A DNA stretch of 64,000 bases from Theocolax elegans (Eukaryota; Arthropoda; Insecta; Hymenoptera; Cerocephalidae), in assembly GCA_026168455.1 (NCBI GenBank), contig CM047427.1, positions 17,373,201 to 17,437,200 on the forward strand. Direction: 5' to 3'. Made by a program: the position numbers and the translations under genes. The notes below the pieces were generated by a model. It saw nothing but the letters and a program-made list of their open reading frames with translations. It was not told the origin of the DNA and ran no database searches. Positions 25,279 through 36,084 of the stretch are shown piece by piece (the first letter of the stretch is position 1; the number at the start of each line of letters is the position of its first letter).

Positions 25279-26139
25279 ATAATATAATGCCATTATCATA
25301 GTAATAAAAATAGATGTATGAAGTTTTGCATAGATAGTGATAAAATTAGTTAAAAACATATAATAAGATCAGTTTTTACAAAAAAGCTTACTAACAAATT
25401 TTTCATTTAAAACTCATGTAAACTTTTAAAGGTATCGTTAAATACATTAGTTATTACAGGTCTCCAAGTAATTCTGATTAATTGTTATTATTGAAACGAT
25501 TCGTATTGCGAGGTTGGATTCGCGGGCGATTGTGGCGTCACCAACTAGGGAGAGTTGGTAATGCGTCGATGCGCGCGCGAGCGTCTCATGTCCTCTCTTG
25601 AATTTGTGACTCCGTTGGAGAAAGGTTGCGCTCTCGCTGTATTTTCTTTGTCTCGCACAGATCTTATCATTATTTTGTATTCTATTTGTTAATACTTTGA
25701 ATACAGAATTTAATCACAATTAATAACCCCAAAATTAAAAGTTATTTTCATTTGTGGTTCATTTTTACAAATAGGAAATTATAACCTGATTGCCCTCGTT
25801 AATATTGCAGAAATAAAAATTTTTGCTTGTAAGATCCTGCTAAAATGTAATAGATGAACTAATTTTGCAATTTTCTTTCTGTTCTAATCTAATCTAATAT
25901 GACTAGAGAAGTCTTTACCCTGTAACTCTATGATAGAATACTATACATTCTAATGACAAAAGAAAGTTACAGAGCAAACACTTCTCTTTATATTAATAAG
26001 TAAAGTTACATTCCCCTAAGAAGATACACTTAAAAATTGCATTTCTAACACTGACCAGAATATTATGCGGCAGTATATTATGCGGATAGAATACTCTACA
26101 CGGAGAAAATTTTCACTACAAAAAGTATGGCGATGAATT

Positions 26140-27335
26140 TGTATCATTCGAAATCAATTTCCTATTTGTAATAGTTATGGAATAACTATTCATAAAAGTC
26201 AGGATCTAAGCTTAGACAGTGTTGTTGTAGATGCAGGTAATAATATATTTACTTCTGGTCAAGTTTACGTTGCTTGCTCGCGTCCTACAACAATGGAGGG
26301 TCTACATTTTATTAATTTCGATCCATCGCGAAGTTTTGCTAATTTAGCAGCCGTTCTAGAATACAATGGATTAAGACAACATTTTCGATATGATCTTGAA
26401 GAATTTGCACTTCCCGAAGGAAAACCTGGTCGTTTACTTAAAAATAATATGGTCAAAGATGTTTGATGGACTCATACTACAAATTTAACTATTGGTGATG
26501 AAAACTCTTATTTAAATTGTTTGAAAGACAACTGTTGGAATATTTTTGGAATCCCTAATCATGATTATGTTTCCTGTTATGCCAATTCTAGTATCCAAAG
26601 TTTATTGCATTCGCTAACAGTAAGAAGGGCTCTTATGCAATTAAAAACTATTGATCCGTTAAGAATTATTTTTGATCAGTACGTTTCGAGAAGCGAAATC
26701 AACGTTTCAGCTCTGAGAAAATACGTTGGAGTAAAATATAGTTTATCAGAGCAACAAGATGCATCAGAATTTTTATTGAATCTTTGTAATAAATCTGTTT
26801 TTTTACAAAAAACTTTACAATTTGATTTAACTTTCGTTACACGATGTCCTGGTTGTGATGATAGGACTAAAAGTACTACCTCGAATTACATTTTGATACT
26901 TAATTTACCTGAAACTATAAATAGCTTTTGTACATTGCAACATATCTTGGATTATAATATTGATAATTGGTTACAAGTTGAAGGAAACTGTATAAGCGAT
27001 TGTAAATGTAAAAAACTTCAAAAAATGGACATACAATTAAAAAGTACTTTATTAATACTTCAGTTAGTGATATTTTTCGTTGAAAATAACAAAGTGTCTA
27101 AATTAACTAGTTATGGTATTAATGAAACTCCAAAGTCTATTGTAACTATTGGGAAAAAAAATATAAAGCTATGAGTGGAATATTTCATCACGGTGATTCT
27201 ATTGAATGTGGTCATTATACGAATATGTTATGTGAAAATAATCAGTGGTTTAAAATAAATGATTTGAAATTTCAACGAAAACGATTGCCAAAACGAGCTA
27301 AAAATGTATACATATTATTTTTCGAAAGTGTTTAA
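26140..27335 (+). pseudogene. Helitron PIF1-helicase C-terminus read into a USP-type peptidase domain
   Basis: From about 26140 the frame shows NQFPICNSYGITIHKSQ (helicase motif V/VI area), then GQVYVACSR and LEYNGLRQHF, the end of a PIF1-like Helitron helicase. After one TGA at 26464-26466 the same frame continues into a ubiquitin-specific protease fold: Cys box YVSCYANSSIQSLLH, then QQDASEFLL, a C-x2-C zinc pair (TRCPGC). After a 1-nt frameshift in an A8 run near 27155 comes the His box ECGHYTNM with NQWFKINDLKF and the C-terminal YILFFESV (stop 27333-27335). The Cys and His boxes look intact. The helicase unwinds DNA for rolling-circle transposition, and the peptidase would cleave ubiquitin conjugates. 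The N-terminal part of the Helitron is missing. Confidence 0.8.
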
Positions 27336-27500
27336 TCTAACTTAGTTAATGACTGTACCTTAAATAGAAATAAAATCACCTTTCAAGAACGTATGTAATT
27401 TAGACATAAAAAATTTTGACAAAATTCATACGAGATGTTCAAATCTAACTAAAGAACGTTACAGGGAGATTTTTTGAAAAAAGTCAACTTAATAGTAAAA

Positions 27501-30095
27501 AATAAATTCTGATTACAATTTTTGAGTTTAACATCTCCTAAAGAAGTAACTATGTACTTTAATTCAACATTTTTTTTATTATCTGATAAAAGAAATTTCT
27601 GCAATAGAAAGTACTGAAATCATTGCTACTGTAGAAAAAAGAAGGGAATAAGAATTAAAGATAACTTTTGTTCCAAATTTTTTTATTCATCAAAAGGAAC
27701 ACACTTAAGAAACTTTATAAGTGAAGAAATTTCTTTTATCGAAAATTTACTTAGTTACTTCTTAATAAAAAAATTTAAGTTATTATGTAAGTAGAAAAAA
27801 GATGGGGATAATAAATAAAGATATTTATTTATTAGATTGCAATTTAAAAAGTGTTATTGGAATGCAATACTTGCGAACTTTGACACCTTTTTGGAAGGTG
27901 TTTTGATTTCAATACTTTCTATTGCAGAAGTTCTTTTATCAGATAATAAAAAAATGTTGAATCAAAGTACATAGTTACTTCTTAAGGAGATGTTAAACTC
28001 AAAAATTGTAATCAGAATTTATTTTTTAATAGTTTGATTTTATTGCATATTTTAAATAAATGTAATCATTTAAAAATATTTTGTTAACAAATGGTATATT
28101 CAAAACGAAATTTATGTTATTAGACAGATTTGAAATGCTTTGATAGCTTGACATTTTGTTATAGATTTGTCATGCAATATCTTCTTGGACATATTCTATT
28201 GGATTAAACAAACTGCATGCATATCATCCATAGCAACATAAATAGTAACATACTCGTGCTTTCCATCAAAAAACTCATTTTCTATAACAAGATGAGCTAA
28301 ACGATTTACGTATTTATCAAATTGAAGAAAATGTTTCACCAGGAGTCGCATATCATAATTATACCGCAGCTAGAATCAATTTTCTTTATAAGATTTATTA
28401 AGAAGATCGAAATTATATTCTGATGTATAACTGCATTATCATCAACCGTTGACTGTTCCTGAATAGAATCAGATAATAATTAAAATAATAATAAAAAACC
28501 AAAATAATGAGAAAAAAAATGTAACATAAGCATATATCAGTGGAGTGAGAAGCAACTCCGGTTTGCCGTACGCGCGAATACGCGATGGAGGGAGACGTGA
28601 CGACATCAGAATATAATTTACGATCTTCTTAATAAATCTTATAAAAGAAAATTGATTCTAGCTGCGTATAATTATGATATGCGACATCCTGGTGAAACAT
28701 TTCTTCAATTTGATAAATACGTAAATCGTTTAGCTCATCTTGTTATAGAAAATGAGTTTTTGATGGAAAGCACGAGTATGTTACTATTTATGTTGCTATG
28801 GATGATATGCATGCAGTTTGTTTAATCCAATAGATATGTCCAAGAAGATATTGCATGACAAATCTATAACAAAATGTCAAGCTATCAAAGCATTTCAAAT
28901 CTGTCTAATAACATAAATTTCGTTTTGAATATACCATTTGTTAACAAAATATTTTTAAATGATTACATTTAAAATATGCAATAAAATCAAACTATTAAAA
29001 AATAAATTCTGATTACAATTTTTGAGTTTAACATCTCCTTAAGAAGTAACTATGTACTTTGATTCAACATTTTTTTATTATCTGATAAAAGAACTTCTGC
29101 AATAGAAAGTACTGAAATCATTGCTACTGTAGAAAAAAGAAGGGAATAAGAATTAAAGATAACTTTTGTTCCAAATTTTTTTATTCATCAAAAGGAACAC
29201 ACTAAGAAACTTTATAAGTGAAGAAATTTCTTTTATCGAAAATTTACTTAGTTACTTCTTAATAAAAAAATTTAAGTTATTATGTAAGTAGAAAAAAGAT
29301 GGGGATAATAAATAAAGATATTTATTTATTAGATTGCAATTTAAAAAGTGTTATTGGAATGCAATACTGCGAACTTTGACACCTTTTTGGAAGGTGTTTT
29401 GATTTCAATACTTTCTATTGCAGAAGTTCTTTTATCAGATAATAAAAAAATGTTGAATCAAAGTACATAGTTACTTCTTAAGGAGATGTTAAACTCAAAA
29501 ATTGTAATCAGAATTTATTTTTTAATAGTTTGATTTTATTGCATATTTTAAATAAATGTAATCATTTAAAAATATTTTGTTAACAAATGGTATATTCAAA
29601 ACGAAATTTATGTTATTAGACAGATTTGAAATGCTTTGATAGCTTGACATTTTGTTATAGATTTGTCATGCAATATCTTCTTGGACATATTCTATTGGAT
29701 TAAACAAACTGCATGCATATCATCCATAGCAACATAAATAGTAACATACTCGTGCTTTCCATCAAAAAACTCATTTTCTATAACAAGATGAGCTAAACGA
29801 TTTACGTATTTATCAAATTGAAGAAATGTTTCACCAGGATGTCGCATATCATAATTATACGCAGCTAGAATCAATTTTCTTTTATAAGATTTATTAAGAA
29901 GATCGTAAATTATATTCTGATGTATAACTGCATTATCATCACCGTTGACTGTTCCTAAGAGAATCAGATAATATTAAAATAATAATAAAAAACCAAAATA
30001 ATGATAAAAAAATGTAACATAAGCATATATCAGTGGAGTGAGAAGCACTCCGGTTTGCCGTACGCGCGAATACGCGATGGAGGGAGACGTGACGA
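27501..30095. repeat. Mosaic of two direct 1.1-kb copies and one inverted segment
   Basis: Copy A (27501-28600) and copy B (29001 to about 30095) are direct repeats offset by 1,500 bp. Between them, 28604-29000 is the inverse of 28021-28425, so A plus this segment forms a hairpin. Each copy also has inner inverted arms (about 27505-27625 against 27905-28020). The right end runs into a CpG-rich block (30055-30260). This looks like a foldback element that has been duplicated by unequal exchange or template switching. Confidence 0.75.
29692..29925 (-). pseudogene. Conserved fragment of an unrecognised repeat protein
   Basis: On the minus strand a frame reads YKRKLILAAYNYDMRHPGET, then FLQFDKYVNRLAHLV, and ends in YVAMDDMHAVCL. 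The same fragment occurs at about 28192-28410 (minus) and, inverted, at 28620-28830 (plus), with small lesions. I do not recognise the family. Its presence in all three segments shows it is part of the repeat, not a host gene. Confidence 0.4.
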
Positions 30096-30578
30096 GAGCG
30101 GCTAACCTCTAGCGCAGATAGTATAGTGCGTCGGGGTACCGCGCGTATCCCGACGCCGACCGCGGATCGCGTCGTGTAAAGGACACCGGTCCTCCGGCAT
30201 GCTCGAGCATGCGTGTTACGCGTCTTTGATGGTACACTTTCGAGATCGATATTGTTTCGTTCGTCGCGATCCGTTTACCGTTACAATATATATATATATA
30301 TACATAGACTCGCTCTAAATAAGCATATAAACTACAAAATTATCACAAACATTCATTATTTTATATAAGCACGACTTTTATTATATGTCTTTTATTGATA
30401 TAAGGCCGGTGTATGAATTATGGTATTTAACGCCATATTGCTACAACCATTTGCGCATGTGCTTCTACGCTAAGTATACAATACAAAGTACAGACTAAGC
30501 GCGTCGCGCACTCTAGCGGCGAAATTGGTACTAAGATAACTTTGTCAATAATATAAACTATTTATTTTTTGTCAATAT

Positions 30579-30802
30579 TATGCAAAACGCAAATACAGAA
30601 TCACTAGATAATGGTGTAATATGTCTTTCTACAAAGTTCCAGATCAATACAACAAGGACACCCTAAAAAATTTCTGCACGGAAAAATGACTAATTTTTCC
30701 GTGCAAACTTTTTTTAGGGTGTCCTTGACATATTGACTTCAAACTTCGTATAAATGCGTATTATGTGATTATCTAGTGCTTCTGTATTTGCGTTTTGCAA
30801 AT
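30579..30802. mobile_element. Palindromic MITE with central hairpin
   Basis: A 224-bp element with ends TGCAAAACGCAAATACAGAA and its inverse, and a central strong hairpin (TGCACGGAAAAAT ... ATTTTTCCGTGCA) at about 30673-30706. Homology between the arms extends over most of the length. It lies just upstream of the truncated reverse transcriptase. Confidence 0.8.
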
Positions 30803-30942
30803 AAAACCATAGTATGTTCATTAAGTGTAATAATGTATCCATCTGACTTGGTCGGTAATAATCTAGTATGGCACCCTCTTAAGAGCAAGGGAATGCCCGG
30901 AGCCTTTTTATAGGCTAATTGCGGACTAACTTCATGAAAGAC

Positions 30943-32592
30943 AGGTGACCATACAAGGCATGTATGAGAGCGCAACGAAATCCATAACAAAAGGATGTCC
31001 ACCAGGCTCAATAGTCGGCCCGGACTTCTGGAATATATGCTTAGATAAGCTACTCTTAAAACTTCAAGGTGAGGATGGTGAGATTATCGCCTACGTAGAT
31101 GATATAGCATTGTTAGTGCAAGCACACAGCAGAAGACAGATCGAAGCTAAAGGGCAAAGAATAACGGACATTATTGTGGAATGGAGTGAGCAACAAGAAC
31201 TGAAGATTTCCGAATCAACAACGGAAATGGTAGTCCTCAAGGACTTAGGTCAGGGTGAGTTTACAGGGAAACGAACTGGAAGTAAGGGAAGAACCAAGAG
31301 AGCGCTGAAACAAGTATCACTGACAGGCTCCCTGAGGACCATACACGCTAGACCTCCAACAGTAAAGATTAACGGCAAGCAAATAAGATATGCACATGCA
31401 GTAACCTATCTGGGCGTTACTCTAGAAACCAGGATGTCAATAGAACAACATGTGAATAGAGTGGTGGACAAAGGTAAAAAGCTGTGTTTTGCCCTTGGCA
31501 AGACTGCACGAGTATCATGGGGCCTGAAACAAGGAACATTACTGACGCTTTATAGAGGAGTTCTTATACCCATAGTGACATATGCAGCGGGAAGCTGGGC
31601 GGACTTATTAAATGTGAAAATGAAGGACAAGTTAAATAGTTTACAACGCCATCTTTTGTTAAGAGCAGCTAAGAGCTATAGAACGGTATCCACACCAGCC
31701 CTGAACATACTATGTAACCAGCTACCAATAGACATAGAAGTGATGAAGGCCTTTGCGAGGTACAAAATTAGGAAGAGGATAGAATTTAACCTGTACGGAG
31801 AGGAATTTGATGACGCACAACTGCAAGATAGAGGCACAGCGCTAGAAAAGGCCAAACGTATATGCGCAGATGTCTGGGAGGAAAGATGGATAAATGATAC
31901 TAGGGCGGCGATAACCAGAAAATTCTTTCCGACCGTGGACTCCACATCCAATAAGAAATGGTTTAAACCAGACTTCTACACAGCCCAATTTTTAACAGGA
32001 CATGGAGACTTCAAGGAAAACCTGAAACGACTAAAATTAGTAGAGGGCATGTTAGAGCCACAGCTGTTAGAAGGCATTCCCACCAAACTACCTTACGAAC
32101 TAAGGAAAGAGAAAAAGAGGATGAACCTGCATAAGCTGAAGAAAGAATTGGATGAAAGGTTCTTCAACAGCAAAATTGGTAATAGTTTTGACATCAGATA
32201 CTCTAATACGATGACTAGTACCTCCGGGCTAACATATATTAGGACAAAAATCATCAACATTAGCTGGAACATCCCCAGAAAGTTGAATGAACGTGAACTT
32301 GTACAAACTGTCCTACATGAACTAATACACGCGTACTAGTACATAACGGATGTTAATGGAGGAATAGCTAAAAATGACAGCAATATGAGACATGGACCAG
32401 ATTTTAAGAGAGAAATGAGACGTATAAACAGAGAAGGAGGTTTCGGTGTTATGGTTTATAACCGCGTTATGGTTGGGTCTGTCTAAGCTGTGGTGCGGAG
32501 GTTTTTGTCAGTAGGCACACGAGTCCGAAAAGCTTAATCAAGGAACTGCATAAGGGCATTTGCAGTAAACAAGATACATGGGCTCCGCTACC
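30943..32592 (+). pseudogene. R1-like LINE reverse transcriptase joined in frame to a SprT-type metalloprotease domain
   Basis: A 464-codon frame (Met 30945, stop 32337-32339) begins inside a reverse transcriptase. It has KGCPPGSIVGPDFWN (usually PQG here), the catalytic box YVDDIALLV (residues ~49-57), VTYLGVTLE, and the R1-clade thumb region ending WEERW and FLTGHGDFKENLKRLKLVE (to ~residue 365). No zinc knuckle follows. The frame instead continues, from about residue 395, into a SprT/Spartan-like domain: LDERFFNSKIG, MTSTSGLTY and HELIHAY, the HExxH zinc site. A TAG right after HAY stops it, but beyond the stop the same frame has RHGPDFKREMRRIN, and a shifted frame has WVCLSCGAE ... C, the SprT zinc ribbon (to about 32592). 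The copy is 5'-truncated near 30943. The SprT part recurs at 39960. Confidence 0.75.
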
Positions 32593-32647
32593 AACAACAA
32601 CATGCTGTCACACAACAGCTGAAGAAGTTGACACATCAAACAACACA

Positions 32648-32690
<43 letters not shown>
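32648..32690. repeat. Poly-A tract after the SprT segment
   Basis: About 40 A residues follow CAAACAACACAC. Copy 2 has a shorter tract at 40439-40462. It could be the 3' tail of a retroposed SprT-containing transcript or a simple expansion. Reverse-strand Phe-rich frames over it are artefacts. Confidence 0.7.
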
Positions 32691-32693
<3 letters not shown>

Positions 32694-32699
32694 ACATGC

Positions 32700-33773
32700 A
32701 TATTTTGACACACACATCATACACACATACACGGACACACGGCCTGAATTTCGGCGACTCGCCTCCTCGAGGTCCCCGCTGGGCAACGTCAACTCATTAG
32801 TCGTTTACAACCGAGTTGGCGGCTGAAGAGTCGCCTCCCTAGAGGGAGGGCCTAAGTTTTTCCAAGTCCTTTCCCTTGGCCTGGCGTAAGCTGTCTCGTG
32901 GTAGGGAAAAGCCCTTAAAGTTTTTGTTTCATTTTGAAGTTGCATTCTATTGTCTCGTTATATTTTCTTTTAGTTTTATACCCCGAAAATCTATGCTTTA
33001 TTTACAATAGGCGGGTATGGGTACTAAACCCGGGGTACCGCCTTGCTGTGGTAAGGAAACCACATGTAATATTATTACATTCATTGTCCCTATCTACGGG
33101 TCTATGTTTGCATAGTAGTGGTGAGGATCGTCGGAGGTGAACTCCCGCTTCACAGCAGTTTTTCGGTGGTTTGTAGTGTTTTACTTAAATAGTAAATAAA
33201 TAATCCTATTAAATAATATTAAATAATATTAATAATAATAATAGTAAATAATAATAGTTAATACGTGGTATTAACGTTTAGTTTAAAGCGAGAGGAACAT
33301 TTTGTGATAATAATTTCAACTCTAAATGTGAAATTGTGCGTTTAAAAACAGTGCGAAAAAGTGTATTGTGGTATATGGGAGATTAACACGTGTGACATTC
33401 TCGTGCCTTGTGCGGCTTTTTGGGCCTTTTTTGGACTAGTGGGCCCACTGGTGAGGACATAAAGGTGTAAGGGGACCTGGAGGGAAGCTGTTCCCACCAT
33501 TTTTCCCGGAGGAAATCCGCCCAGGCAGCCTGCAGTACGAAGGTTTGGATTTGCCACGTGGAGACTTTCCCGCCAAAAAAGGTATACGTTTTATACATAT
33601 CGAGGACTTGACTTTATACATGCTAGACCCGGGTCACCGGGGATAGGTGTGTTTTTCGAAAAGTAGGTTTGTTCACTTTACTTTTTAGTGAGCAACTTAC
33701 AAATTTCGATTGCACACGGGTTACGCATGCGGAATAGAGTGCCGAATAAGGTGAATTCAGTTTATTCGGTTTG
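32700..33773. other. Non-coding leader between SprT segment and minisatellite
   Basis: Conserved between the two large repeat copies (matching 40470-41587). It includes a GC-rich block with a hairpin (GAGTCGCCTCCCTAGAGGGAGG region, about 32828-32850) and an (AAT)n-rich part at 33205-33260. No open frame is conserved between copies, so it is likely UTR or element backbone. Confidence 0.45.
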
Positions 33774-34182
33774 CAATCGACATTTTGAGGTATAGATTTG
33801 TTCCCCCTGTACTTATTCGTTCGCAATCCGTTTGCGACTCGCGAATTCCGTTCGGACTCGGGTCTTTCGGTTTGCAATCGGGGTCTTGAGGGATAGGTTT
33901 GTTCCCCCTGTACTTATTCGTTCGCAATCCGTTTGCGACTCGCGAATTTCGTTCGGGCTCGGGTTTTTAAGCTATATAGAGGGTCGTATATAATATTCTC
34001 GGTCTGTTTCGGTTTGCAATCGGGGTTCTGACGGATAGGTTTGTTCCCTTCATACTTATTCGTTCGCAATCCGTTTGCGACTTACGAATTCCGTTCGGAC
34101 TCGGGTCTCGGTTTGTAATCGGGGTCTTGAGGGATAGGTTTGTTCGCCCCGTACTTTTTCGTCTGAAATTCGTTAGCACAAA
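33774..34182. repeat. Minisatellite, ~4 units of ~100 bp (copy 1)
   Basis: Units start GCAATCGGGGTCTTGAGGG, share ACTTATTCGTTCGCAATCCG and TTTGCGACTCGCGAATTCCG, and end TCGGACTCGGGT. One unit carries a ~40-bp insertion. The same array is at 41588-41986. Confidence 0.8.
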
Positions 34183-34890
34183 AATAAATACGCTAAAAAT
34201 CAATCACAAACTTACAATTGTGGTTTATTTGCTATAGCTTTCGCAATATCAATTTCTAATGGTGTTTGTCCTTGTAATATAATATTCGATGAATCAATGA
34301 TGAGAAGCCATTTAGAAATGATTTATAAAAATCAATCAGTTAAAATGTTTCCTATTTTGAGAAGTGGTATTCCAAATAATCAGAGTCATAAAAACAGAAT
34401 TGTAATTCATAATTAAAACAAGTTTTTAAAAATTATAATATATCAGAGTATTCGGCTACTTATCATAATTAATTGCTAAATGTTCCACTGATTAATGAGT
34501 CAATCGATTTAATTAAATAAGATAACAAATTTCATAAATAATTAAAAGGAAAAAGGACGACTATTAATGATAGTAAAACAGAAATATCAAAACAAAAAAC
34601 AAAACTTACTTTTGCTGACACACTAAAACTACAAAATAAAGATGTAGATATGAAGAAATCACACGAAAAAGTATAAAAAAATATGTGAAATTAAAGATTT
34701 AACAGTATCACTATCAAAAAAAAATTTTAACCAACAGAATAAAGAGCTACACGTTATAAAAATCAAACCCTTTGAAATAAAACAACAAAGCAAAATTAAT
34801 ATATCAGAATGTAAAAGAAAATTACGACCATCTTAATCTGAAGATGGAGAAACAGAATCAGCAACAATTAAAGACAAAAAAATAAAACAA

Positions 34891-35890
34891 ATGACTCAAG
34901 AACAAAAAATAGCCGAAGCAGAACGACAACGTAAGTTTAAGCATCACAATCTGAAGATAAAAAAAATCTCAATAATAAAAAGCAGGCAAAGAGAACAAAC
35001 GACTGAAGAATACAAATTAGTTGAGGCAAAGCGAGTGCGTGAGTTTAGAGCATCTCAATCTGCAGATAAAAAAAAGAACTCTCAGTAATAAAAACTAAGA
35101 CAGGAATACAAATGACTGAAGAACAAAAATTAGCCAAAGCAGAACGACAACGTAAGTTTAGAGCATCACAATCTGCAGATAAAAAAAAGAAATCTCAGTA
35201 ATAAAAACCAAGAAAAGAGAACAAATGACTGAAGAATACAAATTAGCTGAAGCAAAGCGAGTGCGTGATTTTAGAGCATCTCAATCAGCAGATAAAAAAA
35301 AAGAAATCTCAATAATAAAAACTAAGAAAAGAATACAATTGACTAAAGAACAAAAATTAGCCATAACAGAACGACAACGTAAGTTTAGAGCATCTCAACT
35401 GCAGATAAAAAAAAGAAATCTCAGTAATAAAAACCAAGAAAAGAGAACAAATGACTGAAGAATACAAATTAGCTGAAGCAAAGCGAGGGCGTGATTTTAG
35501 AGCATCTCAATCAGCAGATAAAAAAAAGAAATCTCAATAATAAAAACCAAGAAAAGAATACAAATGACTGAAGAACAAAAATTAGCCGAAGCAGAACGAC
35601 AACGTAAGTTTAGAGCATCACAATCTGCAGATAAAAAAAAGAAATCTCAGTAATAAAAACCAAGAAAAGAGAACAAATGACTGAAGAATACAAATTAGCT
35701 GAAGCAAAGCGAGGGCGTGATTTTAGAGCATCTCAATCAGCAGATAAAAAAAAGAAATCTCAGTAATAAAAACCAAGAAAAGAATACAAATGACTGAAGA
35801 ACAAAAATTAGCCGAAGCAGAACGACAACGTAAGTTTAGAGCATCACAATCTGCAGATAAAAAAAAGAAATCTCTAGAATAAAGAGTAAG
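34891..35890 (+). repeat. 113-bp coding tandem array in Helitron N-terminal region (copy 1)
   Basis: Nine units of about 113 bp alternate between two types, one encoding TEEQKLAEAERQRKFRASQ and one TEEYKLAEAKRVRDFRASQ, giving a ~226-bp higher-order period. Basic repeats of this kind lie upstream of the Helitron replication-initiator core. In most units an A8 run (AGATAAAAAAAAGAAATC) puts the frame into TAATAA; a unit at about 35289 has nine A and stays open into EISIIKTKKR. Only about three units remain in copy 2. Confidence 0.75.
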
Positions 35891-36084
35891 AAAAGAAAAC
35901 AAATGATTAAGGCACACAAAATAGCTGAACCAGAACAAATACACAAATTTCGGGCTTCACAATTTGAAGTTGAAAAAAATGATATCTTTAAAATGAAGAG
36001 TGAAACAGACCGAAAACGAAAATGTAGTGTATCTCAATCTAGAAAAAAGTAAATTCTAATAACTAAAAGTAAAAATGAAAACAA

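Larger units (their letters stand above)
23040..26100. mobile_element. Region bounded by ~300-bp inverted repeats
   Basis: Sequence at about 23040-23387 reappears inverted at about 25780-26100, sharing phrases such as CTGGTCAGTGTTAGAAATGC and TTACATTTTAGCAGGATCTT. Each arm is itself partly palindromic (AGAAAGTTACAG against its inverse). The 2.4 kb between them holds an 18-bp minisatellite, two small hairpin elements and low-complexity sequence, but no recognisable transposase. It may be one large non-autonomous element with long terminal repeats, or two MITEs inserted in opposite orientation. Confidence 0.55.

Noticed and set aside
32538..32792. Minus-strand Phe-rich open frame
   Set aside because: It is the complement of the poly-A tract and has no other support.
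33774..35890. CRISPR-like array
   Set aside because: Units are contiguous tandem repeats of about 100 and 113 bp without unique spacers, in a eukaryotic transposon.
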